This document shows positions 44,884 to 58,079 of a DNA stretch of 64,000 nt, one piece after another (position 1 is the stretch's first letter; the number at the start of each line of letters is the position of its first letter). Under the pieces are notes generated by a model. The model saw only the letters and a list, made by a program, of their open reading frames with translations, did not search any database and was not told the DNA's origin. Made by a program: the position numbers and the translations under genes. The stretch is taken from the NCBI GenBank assembly GCA_024364735.1, contig JAGFNQ010009519.1, forward strand, positions 1 to 64,000, given 5' to 3'. The DNA comes from Boesenbergia rotunda. Its lineage: Eukaryota > Streptophyta > Magnoliopsida > Zingiberales > Zingiberaceae.

Positions 44884-46609
44884 CTTTTTAATGGTACCAG
44901 TCGACTTCTATATAGCCAGTCGACTGGTAACGGCCACAGAAAGTTTCTAGGCGCGGCACCAGTCGACTGGCCTTTTGGCAGTCGACTGGTGCATCGAACA
45001 GAAGGTCCTGTTCGATAGCGCAGTCGACTGGTTCTGTACCAGTCGACTGGCACGCCTGAAACCTGCATTTTCAGACTCGAAAATTTGTTTCATAAGTCCA
45101 CAATTCACATACCTCCAATGTATACAAAGACATAACTCCATTTCTATACTCTATACTAGTTTTATAAACCTTTTAGCAACTCAAAACGAATCCAATAACT
45201 TGAAATTAGAATCCTTGCGAGATTTAACAAAACTATCAAAATGTAAGCAAAACACTCTAGAGTTTGTACCAAACTTAACCCCTATGCGTAGTTTAAACAA
45301 TGTTCTTCATTCTACCACTTCAAAACACCAAAACACATGTTCTACAAGACTAAGCCCAAAGATCTCTTCCACGGTTCCGCCGCCACTGAACATCAAAGCA
45401 AGTCCCTTCGCCTCCTTAACTTATGCTTTTTCTTTACCCTTATCTGCAATAGAAGGAAAATGCAACTAATAAGCAAATTGCTTAGTAAGTAAATCCTAAC
45501 TCACAAATCCAAACGATAAGGGATAAACATGCTATTTTCAAAGAATGCTTACTTCCAAAATACATGCACATGGGAAAACTTACATATACTTATCATGCTC
45601 AATCATGATGAAAACATTACTTGCATAAAACATTTGCAAACTTAACATGCTCATACATTAAAAACACTAACCTCTTTACTCTTACCCTTTATCATGCTTG
45701 CAAAGTATCAATGTGAACTTATTGAAATAAAGACATGTACTCAAAGCTAAAACACTTGTAAATACTTATATACTTGAAAATAATATTCAACTTTCTTTAG
45801 ACCTTGACATTGTACCATGGTATCAATGTACCAATTATGCGCTTCTCTAATAGCTTGTGGGGTAGCTAGCCACCACACCCTATTAGAGCTTCTTTCTAAC
45901 TTTCGGTGGGCCTTCCATTTGCCCGGTACATGTCACTTTCTGAAAATAAAATACTTTCTTACTTACAGTACCTATACTTATCAACTATCTTACTTTTGCA
46001 TAAATTTTGCACTTAAAACCTCTTACCTTTCTTACTTGGGACTTTCATCGAGCACCTTGCGTGCCCTTAATCCCAACCTCATTTTTGGGACTTTTCACAA
46101 GTTAAATCTTATCATGCTTAGCTTACATACACCAAATCTAAACCAATTAAATTTCTATCATGAGAAAACATGCATCTTTAAGAACTTAAAACACACGATA
46201 ACCATAATCTTAACACATGCATCATAAAACATGATTCTACAACAAGATCTTACATACGAAAACTACTACTATTGCAGGTGAGTGATCTACTTACCCTTAT
46301 CTTGAAGAAAACTCACTAAATTAAGGTATAAACCTAGCGTAGAACTCCTCTCTTCTTCCTTGTGAGAAACCTCCACTCTTTGGCCCTAGGGAGAAACCCT
46401 AGATTCTCTCTACTAAAGGGGAAGGAGAAGAAGAAGAAGAATTCCTTGGCTTCCTCTGTTTTCGCAGCCCCTTCCTCCCCCTCTTCTCGCACGCAGCCGC
46501 CAACAATCCCTAATCTCCCTTACATGACTTAAGCGGGGTTAATATATCTCTTAATGAAAAGGCCTAACTACCCTATAATATTATTTCTCTCCAACTTTTT
46601 CTGTGCTTG

Positions 46610-46690
46610 ATACCCTAGCCCAGTCGGTCACTTGGATGCCCTTAAGGCTTTGCATCCCTTGTGGTCGCGGGATCAAATCCCATCCGACCC
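46610..46690 (+). other. Second tRNA-like segment in LTR eta
   Basis: A-box-like TAGCCCAGTCGGTCACTTGG and B-box-like GGGATCAAATCCC in the plus orientation. The equivalent in zeta is at about 61461-61545. A complete cloverleaf was not found. Confidence 0.4.
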
Positions 46691-46780
46691 CTTATTTTTT
46701 TCTTTTTATTTTTAATCCGAAAAAATGCCATAAAATTCTGAAAAATCCCTAATAATACCAGAAAATTATTGGGTGTTACA

Positions 46781-47350
46781 TGAGCCTCAACATGTTCAAA
46801 CCATGGAATTAGTTTATGAATAATATAGTTGGAGTCAGAGGTCAATCCTTAGTTTTGGTTGTTGGACACATCCAAGCCTAACTAAACGGTTGAATGAGCT
46901 CCAACCATATTAAAACTATTTCTCGATTAATGGGTCAGCCTTAAGCTTGGAGCATCGATTTGTTGTGCCACAGCAAAGGTCGATGTAAAGAGAGGTGCAG
47001 TTGGGTGCCATGTATAATGTTGCATACTTGTTAATGAGTTAACAACCCAATGATTTATGCAAACACTCAATTAGTTGATAGCATAAAGTAATAGTTACAT
47101 ATATGTGATATGTAATCGGTATAATTACCTACCTTCATAGCTAAGAACAACTTGATGGCCACAGCCATGGTGGTTCTTATCTATGGTTGGATATCAACCT
47201 ATTTGGAGATGCTCCTACGATCTCCCGAATTGATAAAAAGGGTTATTCAATTTGAAAAATAAATAGGATTTTATTTATGTATGTTGATACATTCTTTAAT
47301 CATTCTTCTCACATAAGCTCAATTTGTATTTCTAGGTTAATCACTCGATC
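46781..47350 (+). other. Delta leader, second part
   Basis: Noncoding sequence between eta and the gag start codon. It repeats GTTGTTGGACACATCCA-type sequence also seen before eta (44640). No gene. Confidence 0.7.
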
Positions 47351-50300
47351 ATGTCTTCTCTAAATTTGCGTTCCATTTTGGACACCAATAAACTGACTGG
47401 GCCTAACTTCATGGACTGGCTTCAAAACTTGAGGATAGTCCTCAAGGCAGAGAAGCTTGCTTATGTCCTTGAAGATCAACTTCCCAACCATCCTCCAGAG
47501 GGTGCAACTCCAGACCAGTTAATGGCCTATCAGAAACATGTGACCAATTCTGAACTTGCTAGTTGCATCATGCTAGCCTCTATGGTACCTGAGCTGCAAA
47601 AGCAGCATGAGCATATGGATGCTTATACCATCATCTTCCATCTTCATGAGTTGTTTGAAGAGCAGGCGAGATCCGAAAGGTTCGAAGTCTCCAGACTCCT
47701 CTTCACCTTTAAGATGCAGGAAGGCACTTCTGCCTCACAGTTTGTGTTAAAGATGTTGGGGTACATTGAGCGACTGAACACACTCGGTTTTGCAATGGAT
47801 CATGAACTAAGTATTGACTTAATTCTGCATTGTTTGCCCAAAAGTTATTCACAATTTGTGATGAACTATCGGATGAACAAGCTGGAAACTACCATTCCTG
47901 AGTTGCTCAACCTGCTGAAGACTGTAGATCCTTCTGTAAAGCAAGATCAGAAGACAGCACTGTTAGTTGATTCCTCGAAGAAAGGTTCTAAGAGGAAGGC
48001 CAAAGAACAGAATAAGGGAAAGAAGAAAAAGGCCCAAAAGACTGAAAAGAAACCAAAAAACTCTTGCCATCACTGTGGCAAGGAGGGTCACTAGCGAAGA
48101 AATTGCAAGATTTATCTTGAGTCCTTGAAGAAGAAGGCATCTGATGCCCCATCCTCTTCAGGTATCTTCGTTATTGAATGTCACTCTATTTCCTCAAATA
48201 CCTGGGTACTTGATACTGGGTGTAGCTCACATATATGTAATGACATACAGGGGCTAAGGAATAGAAGAAGACTCGTCAAAGGAGAAACGAATTTGCGAGT
48301 TGGAAATTGAGCAAAGATTGCTGTTGTTGCCATCGGAACATATTTGCTAAAGCTCCCTACTGGACGTATCTTAGAATTGGATAATTGTTATTTCGTTCCT
48401 TCGTTAATGAAGAACATTGTATCTATTTCATGTTTGAATGAAAAGGGTTATCATTTAACTTTTAGTAACAATTGTTGTTACATAACTTTAAATGGCGTTC
48501 TTTATGGGAATGGAACTTTGTGCAATGGTATCTACACGTTAGATTTATTCGGTGACGTTTTCAATATCGAAGTTAGCAACAAACGTGCTAGAATAGATAA
48601 TCGAATAGACTCCTACACGTGGCACTGTCGTCTTGGCCATGTAAGTAAGAAACGCATGACCAAATTACACCGATGTGGGATTTTGGAATCATTTGAACCC
48701 GGTTCATTTGATACATGCGAATCATGCTTAAAAGGCAAGATGGCCAAATTACCCTTTTTCGGAAAAGGTAATCCAGTGGGAGAATTGCTTGGTCTAATAC
48801 ATACTGATGTATGTGGACCAATGTCAACTCTTGCACAAGGAGGCTATAGCTACTTCATCACCTTTATCGATGATCACTCACGATTCGGGTATGTGTTCTT
48901 GATGAAACACAAATCTGAAGCTTTTGAGAAATTCAAAGAGTTCAGAAATGAAGTAGAGAAACAGCTTGGCAAAAGTATTAAGATACTTCGATCCGATCGG
49001 GGTGGTGAATACTTAAGTCAAGAGTTTCAAGATTATCTTAGGGACAATGGGATATTGTCCCAATGGACTCCGCCGTATACACCACAGCATAATGGTGTAT
49101 CTGAGAGGCGCAACCGAACCTTGATGGACATGGTTAGGTCGATGATGAATCATGCAACTCTTCCAAAATCCTTTTGGGGCTATGCACTAAAGACAGCTGT
49201 TTACTTGCTAAACAGAGTCCCGACCAAGGTAGTCTCTACTACTCCATATGAGACATGGAATAGTAAGAAACCTCACTTAACTCACCTTAAGATATGGGGT
49301 TGTCCTGCTTATGTGAAGCGGACTGTATCAGACAAATTGGATGCTATGTCTGATAAATGTCTATTTATTGGATACCCTAAGGAAACAAAGGGTTACCAAT
49401 TCTATCATCCCTTGGAACAAAAGGTGTTTGTTTCAAGGCATGCTGTATTTCTGGAAAAAGAATTTCTTTTACAAGAAAATAGTGGGAGTGGCATTGAACT
49501 TGATGAAGTTCAAGAAACTCCAATAGACATTACAGAGACACCTAGTCTAGACCCACAACCAATAACTCATAATGATGAGCTATCAGTTGAACCTAAAACA
49601 ACACTACCTCTTCGTAAGTCTGATAGGACACGCAATATTCCAGAGAGATACGGATTTCTCATAAGTGAATCGAACGACGTGTTACTCATTAACAATGTCG
49701 AACCTATCAATTATGAAGATGTTCTGAATAATTCAGAAAGGGATAAATGACTTGAAGCCAAGAAGTCGGAAATGGATTCCATGTACAAAAATCAAGTATG
49801 GGACTTGGTTATCCCACCTGAAGGGATTAAGCCCATAGGGTGCAAGTGGGTTTTCAAGAAGAAAACTGACATGGAAGGTAATGTTGTTACCTTTAAGACT
49901 AGATTAGTGGCAAAAGGATATCGTCAGAAACAAGGAATTGATTATGACGAAACCTATTCGCCAGTAGCTATGCTTAACCCATTCGGATGCTCCTGGACAT
50001 AGCAGCTCATTATGATTATGAGATATGACAAATGGATGTGAAAACAGCTTTCCTTAATGGAAACCTACTTAAGGATGTATACATGATACAACCTGAAGGT
50101 TTCACAACGGTTGATAAAACCAAAGTATGCAAGCTTCGACGATCCATATATGGACTGAAGCAAGCATCCAGGAGATGGAACATCCGTTTTGATGAAACAA
50201 TCAAAGAGTTTGATTTCTCACAAAATCCTGATGAACCTTGTGTGTACATGAAGGTTAGTGGGAGTGCAGTCGTATTCCTAGTATTATATGTCGATGACAT

Positions 50301-51273
50301 ATTACTTATAGGAAACGATATATCAGTCTTACAAACAGTTAAAATTTGGTTGTCCAAAACTTTCTCCATGAAAGACCTGGGAGAAGCAACCTATATCCTT
50401 GGGATTAGAATCTATAGAGATAGATTAAAACGGTTGCTTGGTCTTTCGCAGTCTACATATATAGACCGAGTGCTAAAAAGGTTTAGCATGTCGGAATCCA
50501 AGAAAGGTTACCTTCCCATCAGGCATGGGATCAACCTTTCAAAGTCTATGTGTCCGCGCACAGAAGATGAGAGGATTTGCATGAATAAGATTCCTTATGC
50601 ATCCGCGATAGGATCTATCATGTATGCTATGTTATGTACAAGGCCCGATGTATCGTATGCTTTGAGCGTCACCAGCAGATACCAGTCGGATCCAGGAATG
50701 GATCATTGGGTGGCTGTCAAGACAATCCTTAAGTACTTAAGAAGAACTAAGGATGTGTTCCTAATATATGGAGAAGGAGATATGGTAATACGTGGGTATA
50801 CAGATGCCAGTTTCCAGACAGATAAGGATGATTCCAAATCTCAGTCTGGATACGTATTGACTTTGAATGGAGGCGCAATAAGTTGGAAGAGTTCCAAACA
50901 AGACACCGTAGCGGATTCCACCACGGAAGTGGAATATATCGCAGCTTCGGAAGCAGCAAAGGAAGCAGTCTGGATCAAGAAGTTTGTCTCCGAACTTGGT
51001 GTGGTTCCAACCATTGATGAAGCAGTGCTGGTTTACTGCGACAACAATGGAGCTATTGCACAAGCAAAGGAACCAAGGTCTCATCAGCGATCCAAACACG
51101 TGCTTCGCCGCTATCATCTGATCAGAGAGATTATAAGTAGGAATGATATACAAATTGAGAAAATTTCCACTGAAAGGAATTTAGCGGATCCTTTAACTAA
51201 GGCCTTACCTCCAAGCAAGTTTGAGGGTCATGTTAGAGCCTGTGGTATTGGATACCGTAGCGATTGGCATTAG
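47351..51273 (+). pseudogene. Delta copia gag-pol (gag, PR, INT, RT, RNase H), degenerate
   Basis: ATG 47351 opens UBN2-type gag (LDTNKLTGPNFMDWLQ). A CCHC knuckle starts CHHCGKEGH and breaks at TAG 48092-48094. Protease has DTGCSSH (48212). Integrase has an HCRLGH..CESC zinc site near 48620-48730 and catalytic surroundings HTDVCGP, FIDDHSR, RSDRGGEY and SERRNR. Reverse transcriptase has MDVKTAFLNG and YVDD (50287-50298). RNase H has YTDASF and CDNNGAIA, ending at TAG 51271-51273. Breaks: TAG 48092, TGA 48308, TGA 49748, a frameshift near 49976-49982 and TGA 50026. Three of the four stops replace a Trp codon expected from the family. PR-INT-RT-RH order identifies Ty1/copia. It could not produce an intact polyprotein. 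Confidence 0.93.
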
Positions 51274-51287
51274 GCCAAGTGGGAGTT

Positions 51288-53585
51288 TGTTAGTGATATG
51301 AGAGAAGTGTCCTAAGACAATCGCCTTTTGATTGTAAACATTTATTTAATAAATGAAAATTCACTATTTGAGTATACATATTTGTGTATTTGATTGGGAT
51401 CTTAAACTCATCTACTGAATGTCCGCAATACAATTCACAGCATAAGAGAATTTGTGATGGGATCACAACTAGTGATTATCTCTACATGTGCAATTGTGAA
51501 GTATTGAAAATATCCCTAGTCGATGAATTGATAAAAACGGACACTATCAATTCTGTTGAGACTAGCATGGGTTATTCTCTAATCAGCTGATTCTCACTGG
51601 CTGGTGACATTGGGATGTCCGGAGATAAACATGGATGCTAGTTAAGGGAACTAGTTCATTGGAGTGACTGACTGTAAAACTTCACATGGTAGTTTATACA
51701 TAGACAGGTCAGTGAAGTTCTTACCGCAGCTTAAGTGCGATGTTCCTTTGACTTGCGGTGTTCAAGTCATCTTGGTCATGGAGACTTATACTTTAACATC
51801 TTAAGCAAGCATCTCCAAAGGAGGTGTGGACCCAGGATGGTTGGGTATAAGCCGAAGTGCCCGAAGATGTTTGAACAGCCTACAAAGGATTCACCACTCC
51901 TTGCGAGGAGATGTATACCCAGGCCTATCGTCGGATTGTTACTCAAAGCCTCTGGCCAGAGCATATCATGTTTAGAGTATGAGTCTCTTAAATACATGAG
52001 AGTAATTAGAAATCCAAAGGACGAGAAAGACACTACTTGGGCTAGGTGTGACGTAGTCATCCTAGTGGGGACTGACACACATAGACTGTGTCCTGAACCA
52101 AGTGGGTATAAGATGGTGAAGGGAATGAGGCACGATTCATTAGAGTTGCTGAAGGGTTTCAGAATAATTTCTGAGGTCAACCGTTGATCTTTCGATTAAT
52201 TGGGGATCATGATGTACTACTAGGTGCCACTCATGATCGTTCTATAATTGATGAATTATAGACGGCCAATATAAATCGAAAGCCTATTTAGTCACACGCA
52301 CTACGAGTAATCCGAGGGATTTAAAATGAGTTGAAAATTAGATTTTTCGTTCAAGAGAAATAAGTCGAATATGAATTTATCAGAGGCGCAATGGAAGCTT
52401 AAAATTGCTAAGTCTTTTGAAGGCTTATTGGGCGAATTAAATGAGTTTAATTCGCGAGGGAAGGGCTTGGAGTGGCCGGCCAAAGAGGGTGCCCACCCTC
52501 TTTGGTTTGGCCAGCCACCTAAGGGAGAGAAACCAATTTAATTGGTTTAAATTATAAAATAAATCAAGCGCGATTTGTTTTATAAAATTATGGATAAATA
52601 AATCTATATAAAGAAATTTATATAAAGAGATTTATGTAAAGAAATTTATATAAAGGAATTTATAGAAATTTATTCTTTTTTATGAAAATTAAAATGAACC
52701 ATGGATCGGTTTATTTTAATTTTATAAAATCAATTATGAATTGATTTTTCCATGATAAGAAAAATTTTATAAATTTCTTATAAATTTTATTCCATAATAA
52801 AAGGAGAGATGTATTTGTTTTATTATAAAATTAGTTATAATAAAACTTGGCATAAACGGAATAATTCATAAGAAAATTTATAGAATAAATTTCTTATGAA
52901 AAATTCCGTTAAAGAGGAGACTTGGCAAGGGAGAGGCTACTATATAAAGGAACCAAGGCTAGGCTTGAATTCCTCAATTGAGTAATCAAGAGAATAACTC
53001 TCTCTCTCTCTCTAACTCTCTCCCTCTCTCTCTCTAGGGCCGGCGCCCACTTCTCTCTCTAGGGCCGGCTCTCTCTCCTCCCCTAGGGCCGGCGCACATG
53101 CCTAGGGTGGCCGTGAGCTTCCTCCACCAAGAAGGTGCCGAAGAAGAAGAAGAAGCGGATCGCGACTCCTTCCTACTTTTCCCGGAATTTTGATTCCGTT
53201 ACTTGGTGGTTAGTTTCCTTTCTTCTCTCTTGATCTTCTAGTTGTGCCTTTAGAGAATCTAGTAGTTCTCATCAGCACAAAACTCGTGACTTTGCGAAGT
53301 CATCCCGAAGAGAACTCGGCGTGGACGCGAATAGAGGCGGAGCTTCCAAGGGACGCTACGGTTGGATCTCGTCCCTTTCTTCGAGTTACGTGAGGTACAA
53401 AGTAAATTAGTTTACTTTTTTTGTAAAATTTTAATTTATGATCATGTCCACACATCATAAGGTCGCATGCTAGATACGTGGTTAAAAATAATTTGAGAAA
53501 TTATTTATGCTAATTCTTCCGCTGCACGTAAATATTTTAAAATTTACGAACCCGTATCCTTGTCAACATACACCCGGTCCCAACA
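51288..53585 (+). mobile_element. Delta 3' LTR
   Basis: Direct repeat of 41221-43517 ending CCCAACA. TATA TATATAAAG lies at about 52941-52949 and a (CT)n tract follows. Confidence 0.93.
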
Positions 53586-53590
53586 CTTAA

Positions 53591-54015
53591 TCCTAACTAG
53601 ACTTCTCTCTGCCAAACATCAGGTCTTGATTGGTTTAGTCCTTGGTCTAGCTGACCAACCTTGGGTTCTCTGCCAAACATCAGATCCTATATGGCTAACC
53701 CTTGTTCTAACTGACCAAACCTCGGTATATTGTCACACATGTCAGATCTCGATTTGATCACTCTACTAAAATATCAGGTCCTGTTTGGCTAACCCTTGGT
53801 CAACCTGACCATCCCTGGGTACTAATCACTCTTGCCAAACATCAGGTCCTATTTGGGTAACCCTTTGGCCAAATTGATCAAACCTAGGTTTACCCTACCA
53901 AACATCAGGTTCTGTTTGACTTAACCCTTAATTACTTTGATCAGACCTTGGTATATTGTCAAACATCGAAACACTAGAGGTTGACTATTCTTGTCTGATG
54001 CTTTTTGCACCAAGA
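53591..54015 (-). mobile_element. Alpha 3' LTR, last piece
   Basis: Continues from 41220 (compare 22551-22976). It carries several GCCAAACATCAGGTCCTGTT repeats of about 65-70 bp and ends CACCAAGA, where the extra LTR has CACCAACA, then the polypurine complement ATCTCCCCCTTTTTGACG. Confidence 0.82.
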
Positions 54016-55394
54016 ATCTCCCCCTTTTTGACGTTTAGCAATAATCTTAAGTTAGATTTTGGTCTGAGGGTTTTAGGACAATACTTGGGAGAAATTGAAA
54101 AAAAATTAACTAAGGTACTCCCTCCCCTTTTGACAAACATCAAAAAGAAATATAAGATAATAACAAAGATTTTAAAATTTGCACCAACAATAAATATTTT
54201 AAAGAAAATATAATTTTCAAAAACCTCCCTTTTTTATTAAAAAAATTAAGTACTTTTTTCATAAAATATTATAGGGAACGCTAAGTACTTGAGTAAAATG
54301 TGAAAAGATAAGTACTTTATTGATTTGAATTTTCTTAAATCTGACACAATCTTAGGAATCTTGTTGACCACAAAAAAATTTCCTATATGTCTTAGAGATT
54401 TTCCAATCAAGATAAAGTATTTTGAATATATGTATTTAATTTTTAAAAAATAATAATTTTTTTGGGTGGATTCCACCCCAATCAGACACAATCCTAGAAA
54501 ACCTTATTAACCATAAAGAAAACTTTCTTATGTGTCTTGGAGATTTTTCTAGACTTATGTAATTTTTTAAAGGTTTTCAAAGATGTTCAAAAGACAAGAT
54601 GATTTTAAAAAAAATATTTTGAAAAATAAGTATATTATATTTTTAAAAATAAAGTGTTTTTGAAAAGATAGTGTTTTCTACAAATATAGTATATTTGAAA
54701 CTTCTAATAGCTCTTTTACTTTGAACTGCCCTTAAACCTGACACAGACCTAGGAAGCTTGTTTTTCATAAGTTGATCTTCCTCTGAGTCTTAGGGTTTGA
54801 TTCAAACGAAAAGAATTACACAATAATAATTTAAGATAATCAAAAGGCGAATTGTTCTTTTGATTGAGACTTCCCTAAGCCTGACACAATCTTAGAAATC
54901 CTTGCAGATTATAAGGAAAACTTACGATGTGTCTTTAGGGTTTATCTAAATCATAAGAGCAATTAAAGCATATTTTAGAAGAACAATTTTGAAAGATAAT
55001 CTTTGAAGAAGTATTTTTCGAAAAATATTTTGAAAGACATAAATTTTTAAAGAAATATTTTTTGAATAACATTTTAAAAGTCATAAATTTTTATAGGAAA
55101 ATTTTTTGAAAAACAATTTGAAAGAAGTAATTTTTTACAGTAATTTTTAAAGGAAAATTTTTCGAGAAACATTTTGAACGAAGTAATTTTTTGAAGTAAT
55201 ATTAAAAAAAATCGAGCAAAAATTATTTTGAAAGAGATAATAACTTTTGAAAAGAATAATTTTTCAAAAATAATTTTTCCAAAGAAGTGTTTGAAAACAC
55301 AATAAAAACTGACTCCCCCTAAACCTGACACCTTCTGGCTACCCTTGTTAACTACAAGGAACTCTACCTAAATGTCTTAAGGGACTTTAATATT
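54016..55394 (-). other. Alpha internal domain, 3' part, noncoding
   Basis: AT-rich with spaced GACACAATC.TAGGAA..CTTGTTGACCACAAG repeats (about 54340, 54480, 54735, 54880 and 55325) and TTTTGAAAA motifs. No gene is recognised. Confidence 0.7.
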
Positions 55395-56658
55395 TGTGGG
55401 ATCGTTTAGAATCGATAGAGGGGGGGGGGTGAATATCGATAAAACTTTTTCATAATTAAAAAGAATTTTACGCAGCAGAAATATCAAACAATGCTAACAC
55501 ACTTGGTTTTACTTGGTTCGAAGTCTAGATCGGCTCCTACTCCAAGGCCCACAGTTCTTGACCGTTTACGTTGGACAATTCTATATTTTGGAAAAATGTT
55601 ACAAACTTAAAGCTCTAATACAAAATTGAATATAAGCAATTAAATTAAATTAAACAAATACAGACAACCGGAAAATGACTTGAAGATCGGAGCAGCAGGT
55701 CGTCGTTGGCGCTTGAAGCTTGACCACGGAGACATTAGAGCAGAGCGCTTGAGTATTGCGTTGAAAGAAGTGTTTTGTGGAAGCAAGGGGGTGAACCCCT
55801 TTATATACTGTCTTCTGGGGCGCCTGTGTTGAATGAGGCGCCTGACACGTGTGCCCTTCTGTGCGAATCCTCATCCGCAGACTTAGCCAGCGCTTATCCC
55901 TTCAACTAGGGCGCATGGGATGACTGGGGCGCCTGTATGCTCACGGGCGCCTCCTTTGCTGACGTGGAGGCTAGCTTCGTAGACTGCTGGAAACAACCTT
56001 CTAGGGCGCCTGTATCCATCAGGTGCCTATATTCTTGGGCGCTTGACTCCATTCAGGTGCCTGGGATACAGAGAACTTCAACCTTCATTCGTGCAACCAT
56101 GGTTAGTTCCAAAGTATAAGTAATCGATAAATTAGGTTCAATTAACAGCCTACGCTATCTTGGTTCTGACTTTGGGCTTCCCAAATGAAACCCTAGGTCG
56201 AACCGACGCCTAATGTTTCCTCTTCGGGGAACGCATCCTCGCCTACTCCTCTCAGGAGAATTTACCTTTTGCCAATCGGCTCCTCCAGTTGGACTTTTGC
56301 CCGATCTTCCAGATCAGGACTTCGTGCCCAATCCACGACCAGAACTTATTGCCCAACCCTCAGTCAGGTCTTCGGTGCCCAGCCCTCGGACAGGACTTAT
56401 TGCCCAATTCCACAAAGCAGGACTTCGTGCCTAGTCCACGACCAGAACTTATTGCCCAACCCTCGGTCTGGTCTTAGGTGCCCAGCCCTCGACCAAGACT
56501 TATTGTCCAATTCCATGAATCAGGACTTCGTGCCTAGCTTACCTAGGACTTTTCCTGCGCACTTCAACATATACATTAGATCACAATATCACCTTAACTT
56601 GTGAACCCTTTGCCATTATCAAAACTCAGGTTCGATCTTGGTGCTTCCGGCACCAACA
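55395..56658 (-). mobile_element. Epsilon: solo LTR, Sirevirus-like family
   Basis: 1264 bp, plus strand TGTGGGATCGTTTAG ... GGCACCAACA, with perfect TSD ATATT (55390-55394 and 56659-56663). It shares the AGAGGGGGGGGGTGAATATCG block and the GTTCTGACTTTGGGC segment with the alpha and beta LTRs but is a distinct family. No internal sequence is attached. Confidence 0.88.
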
Positions 56659-58079
56659 ATATTGACCTAGAAGGTTTGTGTCTAAGTGTAGGTTAAATAA
56701 TTTTCGAAAAGATATATAATTTTTGAAATCTATTTATAAGTACACACAATCATGCATGAAATTCATTAAAACATTATTATGTTTAATCACTATTTTGAAA
56801 ATAGGTCTTTTAGAAAATATTCTAAGAATTTTTGAAAACATTTTGAAAATATTTATTAATTGATTAGCTCTTATCATCTCACCCATTCTAAGTGTTGCAG
56901 TACAGACAAGCATAGTAGCCTTATGAGTATTTGTGAGATGCTTGATTAATTTTTCTCAATTTAATTTTATATATTATTTGACCTTGAGTTAGATTCAAGT
57001 TTAACAAATAGTAATTTAAAAGTAGATTTCAATAATTGACTTTCAGATCTTAGTGACGTACAAGGGTCTTCTTGGATATCGGAACAACGACCCTTTCCTT
57101 AGACAAAGCCTTTTAAAGAAATGATACTTTTAATTTACTCTATGAGAAACTCTGGTCTAACTAGTCTAGGATGTGACGAGGTAGCTTCGGCTAGTTCCAC
57201 TTAGCTAGGTTGACCAAGTCAGGTACTCCTTACCATTTCTGACTTCCTAGATCAAGCTTCCCTAACGTACTATCATCTCGCCCCACTCTGGTACTATGTT
57301 AGGCAAGTATCAACTAATCTTTTTCCTATTTAGCCATTTTAGATTAAGCAAGAAAAAAACTAGCATGAATGACATGATAGATATATGTGAAGAAACATAA
57401 ACAGATGCATGAGCATGATAGTTATGCATGTGTCAATCAAGTCGAAACAATTTAATTTGATTTCTAATAAAGTATCAAATTTTAGATTTGATACAAATCG
57501 TGTGAACCCGCGAATATGTCAACCCACTTTGACATATTTATTATTATTAAGTTGATTGTTCTAGTTGGGTAGAATTTTATTAGTTACATAAATGAAAGTA
57601 ATTAATTTGAATTTAGTTTGTAGATTTCATAGTAGATTTTGAATTTTGAATTAAGGATTGTGTTTCTCAAAATTTTTAAGAATAAAATTAGAGTTTAAGA
57701 TTAAGATTTACGTTTTTGAGAATTAAATAAGAATTTAAAATTTATGATTATTAAGTAAGATTTAAGTTTTTAAGAATTAAATAATAATTTTGGGTCTAAT
57801 TGCATCATTTCCATTAATTCAAGAAATTCTGATTAATCTATTATTTCTTTTGATTTTAAGTTTTAAATTTTATTTAATACTTCTATTTTATTTGAGTTCT
57901 TATAAGTCCTTTTAATTATAGCTTCAATTTTGATAAATTCATCTTCATCTTCATCTTCAGAATCATGTTCTTCTTCATCTTCAGAGTTATATTCAGAATT
58001 AATAACAGTTGTAATATTATATTCAAAATAAGTAGAATAATTTTTAGAATTACTAATTAAGGTTGTATCATTATCTTCA

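Larger units (their letters stand above)
44671..46780 (-). mobile_element. Eta: solo LTR of the zeta-type gypsy family
   Basis: Plus strand reads TGTAATGACCCACC ... TTATTGGGTGTTACA, so in its own orientation it starts TGTAACACCC. Flanks TGAAC and TGAGC differ at one base, consistent with an old 5-bp duplication. It is collinear with the zeta LTR (59495-61646), including the GTCGAC palindromes, the two tRNA-like segments and a GAAGAAGAAGAAG tract near 46425-46441. No internal sequence is attached. Confidence 0.85.
41221..53585 (+). mobile_element. Delta: copia element with full gag-pol layout (degenerate)
   Basis: Inserted in the alpha 3' LTR with TSD CTTAA (41216-41220 and 53586-53590). LTRs 41221-43517 and 51288-53585 (about 2.3 kb) differ by eye at only scattered positions. 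PBS TGGTATCAGAGC lies at 43519-43530. A leader of about 1.7 kb is interrupted by solo LTR eta. Gag-pol is 47351-51273 and the polypurine tract AAGTGGGAG precedes the 3' LTR. Confidence 0.93.
23669..54695 (+). repeat. Tandem segmental duplication, unit 2 (with later insertions)
   Basis: Collinear with 20143-23665. The span is 31.0 kb. Removing beta (15,102 bp) and delta (12,365 bp), with their 5-bp duplications, leaves about 3.55 kb, which agrees with unit 1 (3.52 kb). Confidence 0.85.
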
